A stretch of DNA of 64,000 nucleotides from Cohnella sp. SGD-V74. GTDB taxonomy: Bacteria > Bacillota > Bacilli > Paenibacillales > Paenibacillaceae. The translations under genes and the position numbers were made by a program. The first letter of the stretch is position 1, and each line of letters begins with the position of its first letter. The stretch covers positions 1 through 64,000 of the forward strand of contig NZ_PVYW01000030.1 of NCBI RefSeq assembly GCF_003001675.1. The letters run 5' to 3'. The notes under the pieces were generated by a model, which was not told the origin of the DNA, searched no databases, and saw nothing but the letters and a program-made list of their open reading frames with translations. Shown piece by piece: positions 61,718-64,000 of this stretch.

Positions 61718-63479
61718 CTTCGTCTCCCTCCTCCCCTTCCGGCTCAGGCCGCAGCGGAATCACAAGCTCGACGATCGCGCCGTGCGGATCGTCGTTATAG
61801 CATTCCATCCATGCGCGCTCCCCGAATTGCAGCCGCAGGCGCTCCCGCACGTTCCACAATCCGATATGCACGCCGTTCTCGTCCGCGATCTGCCTGCCGC
61901 TGCGGATCGTATCCAGCGCTTCGTCGGAGAAGCCTTTGCCCGTATCGCGAACCGAGAGGCAAACCAACGGTTCGTCGGCCAGCGTGTCCAGCGAAGCTTC
62001 GATGTGCATGGAGATCGAACCGTCCATCCGGACGGCGTGCTTGATCGTGTTCTCGACGAGCGTCTGCAGAATGAGCGGCGGAATCGGCGTCTCCTGAAGG
62101 TATTCCGGCACCCGAATGTCGCAGTCGAAACGATTAGGCAACCGCATCTGCTGAATGTGCAAATAATTGCGGATATGCTTCAACTCGTCTTTGAGCTGTA
62201 CGAGCGGATGATTGCTTTGGAACATGTAGCGGAAATATTGTACGAGACACATCGTCATTTCCTGAATCAGCTCGTACTGCTTGACCTGAGCCAGATTGTA
62301 CAAAATGTTCAGCGAGTTCATGAAAAAATGCGGATTGATCTGAAGCTGCAGATGCTTCAGTTCGGCCCGCTGCTTGCTTAGCTGTTCTTCGTACACGTGA
62401 ATTTTCAGCTCTTCGATCTGGGTGATCATCTGGTTAAACGTGCGATTGACGAGCTGGAATTCATCCGGCACGGGAGATTCCTCAATTTGGAGATTAAGGT
62501 TCCCTTCTCCGATCAGGCGCATCCCGACCATCAGCTTCCGCAGCGGCATAAGCAGCACCTTGCGCAGAAACCACGCGCTCAGCAGCAGCATTGCGACCGC
62601 CACCACGATGACGAAGTTGGCCGCGTTCGCCAGATAGGGAAGATTTTCGAGAATTTGCTTGTCCGGACTGACCGCAACGAGGCTGAAAGCGCCCTTGCGT
62701 GACGATTCTCCGACGACGAGATAGTCGCCCCGGCTGCCCGACAAGTAATAATCGTGGAAGCCATGCGTGAAATCCAGGCCTTCGACCTCCAGCGGCTGGG
62801 TGCCTCCCAGCCGCTCACCCGCTCCGTCCACGATGAGAACGGCCCCCGTCTTCCCCGTGTTCATCTCGCTCAGCGGCGCCAGCATCGTCTGGACCTTCAC
62901 CCACGCTCCGATATACAGCTCGCCGCTTCTAAGCAGACGCACGATGTAGGGGTCGCCGTCAACGTGCATCGCCGCCCATTCGGTGTTGACGTGCAGCGGC
63001 TGTTGCGTCAGCCGCAAAATCTGCTCCGTCAAAGCTTGACGAAGCCCGGTCAGCCGGCTGTAGCTTACAGCCGGCTTGTACGCCTCCATCATATCCTGCT
63101 TGGGCAAGGAGTAGACGAAGAAGCCGTCGATATACGGATAGACGATAAGATCGGAGGTCAACAGGCGAGAGACGCCGCTCTTGGCCATCATGTACTGATC
63201 TTCCGTCGCCTGCTGGTCGCCCATCGTCAGCAGATTGAAATCCGAGAACGCCAAACCCGTCAGATGCCGCTCCACCTCGGACAGCTGATCGTCGATCTGC
63301 TTCATGTGAATGGAGATCAGCGTCTTATTGGACATCGCCACCTGATTGTGAATAACGCGCACACTGTAATCGTTGTTGTATAGGAGCAAAGCGATCAATG
63401 GAACCGTAATGCTGAATAGGCCAAGCACAAGCTTGACCCTGATCGAGCCCCAAGGGATTGAAGCGAAGCGTCTGAACAT
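61692..63479 (-). CDS. Sensor histidine kinase, YesM type
   Basis: 595 residues. Membrane segments at about 15-35 and 285-303 bracket an extracellular Cache-like sensor; a HAMP domain spans about 304-358. The His_kinase domain has phospho-acceptor His384 (LQINPHFFMNSLN), an N-box NTIKHAV, and a G-box DTGKGFS with GLWNVRERL. YesM/LytS-type kinases pair with YesN-type regulators to sense extracellular oligosaccharides or binding proteins. Promoter region is the 243-bp gap shared with the divergent hydrolase gene. Confidence 0.94.
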   Translation of the reverse strand: MFRRFASIPWGSIRVKLVLGLFSITVPLIALLLYNNDYSVRVIHNQVAMSNKTLISIHMKQIDDQLSEVERHLTGLAFSDFNLLTMGDQQATEDQYMMAKSGVSRLLTSDLIVYPYIDGFFVYSLPKQDMMEAYKPAVSYSRLTGLRQALTEQILRLTQQPLHVNTEWAAMHVDGDPYIVRLLRSGELYIGAWVKVQTMLAPLSEMNTGKTGAVLIVDGAGERLGGTQPLEVEGLDFTHGFHDYYLSGSRGDYLVVGESSRKGAFSLVAVSPDKQILENLPYLANAANFVIVVAVAMLLLSAWFLRKVLLMPLRKLMVGMRLIGEGNLNLQIEESPVPDEFQLVNRTFNQMITQIEELKIHVYEEQLSKQRAELKHLQLQINPHFFMNSLNILYNLAQVKQYELIQEMTMCLVQYFRYMFQSNHPLVQLKDELKHIRNYLHIQQMRLPNRFDCDIRVPEYLQETPIPPLILQTLVENTIKHAVRMDGSISMHIEASLDTLADEPLVCLSVRDTGKGFSDEALDTIRSGRQIADENGVHIGLWNVRERLRLQFGERAWMECYNDDPHGAIVELVIPLRPEPEGEEGDEDEPIADRG

Positions 63480-63743
63480 GATGGTTCCCCCTGTCGGATG
63501 GTAAGAGCTTCGAGGTTATTATATCTCATCCGCAGCGTTGCCCCGCTCCATCGTACCGCTCCTCCGGAGAGCGCTTCTGCCCCTCATCCGACCAAAACCC
63601 TCGCATTTTACGACCTTTTGCCGCATCGGGCTTCCGTTAGTCGGAATTCGACCTTGGGCCCGTCGGAACAAGAGTGGATCGTTCGCCGAACGGCCTGATA
63701 GGATAAGGGCATCAGATCAGGTATGACGAGGAGTGATCGCCAG

Positions 63744-64000
63744 TTGGCCCTATTCGGACGCATCGTTAAAGCTGTTGCTTTCATCGGTTTTATGACGGTT
63801 ATGAAAATAAGAATCGCCGTGCGGTCGTCTCCGGAGCCGTTCGTCCGGTGGCTGCGGCGCCAGCCCGACCCGGGGCTCGTTCGGCCAAGCCATATCGCCG
63901 AGTACGAGCAGCGAATCAGGAAGGCGGCGAACGTGACGTACCCTTCTGATTATCGGGCAAATACGTTGGATATTTATTGGCCGGCAGACGGCGAAGACAA
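63744..64000 (+). CDS. Alpha/beta hydrolase, N-terminal part (cut by window edge)
   Basis: The frame is open from an ATG at 63723 to the window end. The TTG at 63744 is preferred because GAGGAG lies ten bases ahead, while the ATG has no site. About 85 residues are visible: a hydrophobic stretch (LFGRIVKAVAFIGFMTVM) followed by VTYPSDYRANTLDIYWPAD, the usual opening of alpha/beta-hydrolase-3/BD-FAE-type esterases. The catalytic residues lie outside the window. It is divergent from the sensor kinase gene. Confidence 0.7.
   Translation, partial: MALFGRIVKAVAFIGFMTVMKIRIAVRSSPEPFVRWLRRQPDPGLVRPSHIAEYEQRIRKAANVTYPSDYRANTLDIYWPADGED

Noticed and set aside
1..64000. CRISPR arrays, tRNA or rRNA genes, prophage modules
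   Set aside because: No repeat-spacer pattern, cloverleaf, rRNA core or phage structural genes were seen on either strand.

Overview
The window looks like chromosome from a Paenibacillaceae bacterium (Paenibacillus or Cohnella type). The evidence is high GC, GGAGG-type ribosome binding sites with some TTG starts, YesM/YesN-type two-component genes beside sugar ABC importers, many AraC regulators, SLH-domain surface proteins, DUF5696 and YIP1-family genes, and a large glycosidase repertoire. No rRNA, tRNA, CRISPR array or prophage was seen. Most genes lie on the minus strand; a plus-strand island runs from about 34.3 to 41.7 kb, with a few short plus genes after it.

Layout. (1) 0-9.5 kb: the end of an IS91-like transposase, an AraC/GyrI regulator, a secreted transglutaminase-like protein, a PadR-controlled ABC exporter, and a BmrC/BmrD-like heterodimeric exporter pair. 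(2) 9.6-32.5 kb: a co-directional run of 19 minus-strand genes. In transcription order it holds an oxidoreductase module (flavoprotein, ferredoxin, nitroreductase, then a second flavoprotein and ferredoxin), a solute-binding lipoprotein, an alpha/beta hydrolase, cysteine synthase, a thioredoxin-fold protein, a second solute-binding lipoprotein, an MsmX-type ATPase, a 994-residue anchored solute-binding protein, two pairs of permeases, an NHL-repeat/YIP1 membrane protein and a DUF5696 protein. A strong promoter at 32.46-32.49 kb carries the same CGATATATCG palindrome as the padR promoter at 5.7 kb and precedes a roughly 280-base leader with a nested hairpin. A 227-bp structured repeat sits inside the run. 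(3) 32.6-34.1 kb: a solitary TnpB. (4) 34.3-39.3 kb: a small two-gene operon, an AraC regulator read through in frame into an iron-siderophore binding lipoprotein across a Fur box, a GH88 hydrolase and an AraC regulator. (5) 39.4-45.7 kb: an SLH-anchored carbohydrate-binding protein, a six-hairpin glycosidase, an AraC regulator and a lipoprotein esterase. (6) 45.8-47.9 kb: BlaI, a sensor-less BlaR1-like protease and Lgt, with matching BlaI operators at two promoters. (7) 48.0-49.6 kb: two small hypothetical genes, an unlisted 20-residue peptide gene and a HAD hydrolase. (8) 49.7-63.5 kb: a classic glycan-use locus with a sensor kinase, AraC-type response regulator, solute-binding lipoprotein, two permeases, two GH3 enzymes and a GH20 enzyme. 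(9) The right edge holds the start of an alpha/beta hydrolase.

How the genes work together. Region 8 reads as sensing, uptake and cytoplasmic exo-hydrolysis of an oligosaccharide; the ATPase is missing there and could be the MsmX-type one at 20.7-21.8 kb. Region 2 is the most unusual part: sugar-type importers are joined to two AprAB/fumarate-reductase-like flavoprotein-ferredoxin pairs plus cysteine synthase, which suggests uptake and reductive processing of a sulfur-bearing or otherwise redox-modified glycoside or organosulfur compound. That role is inference from gene content only.
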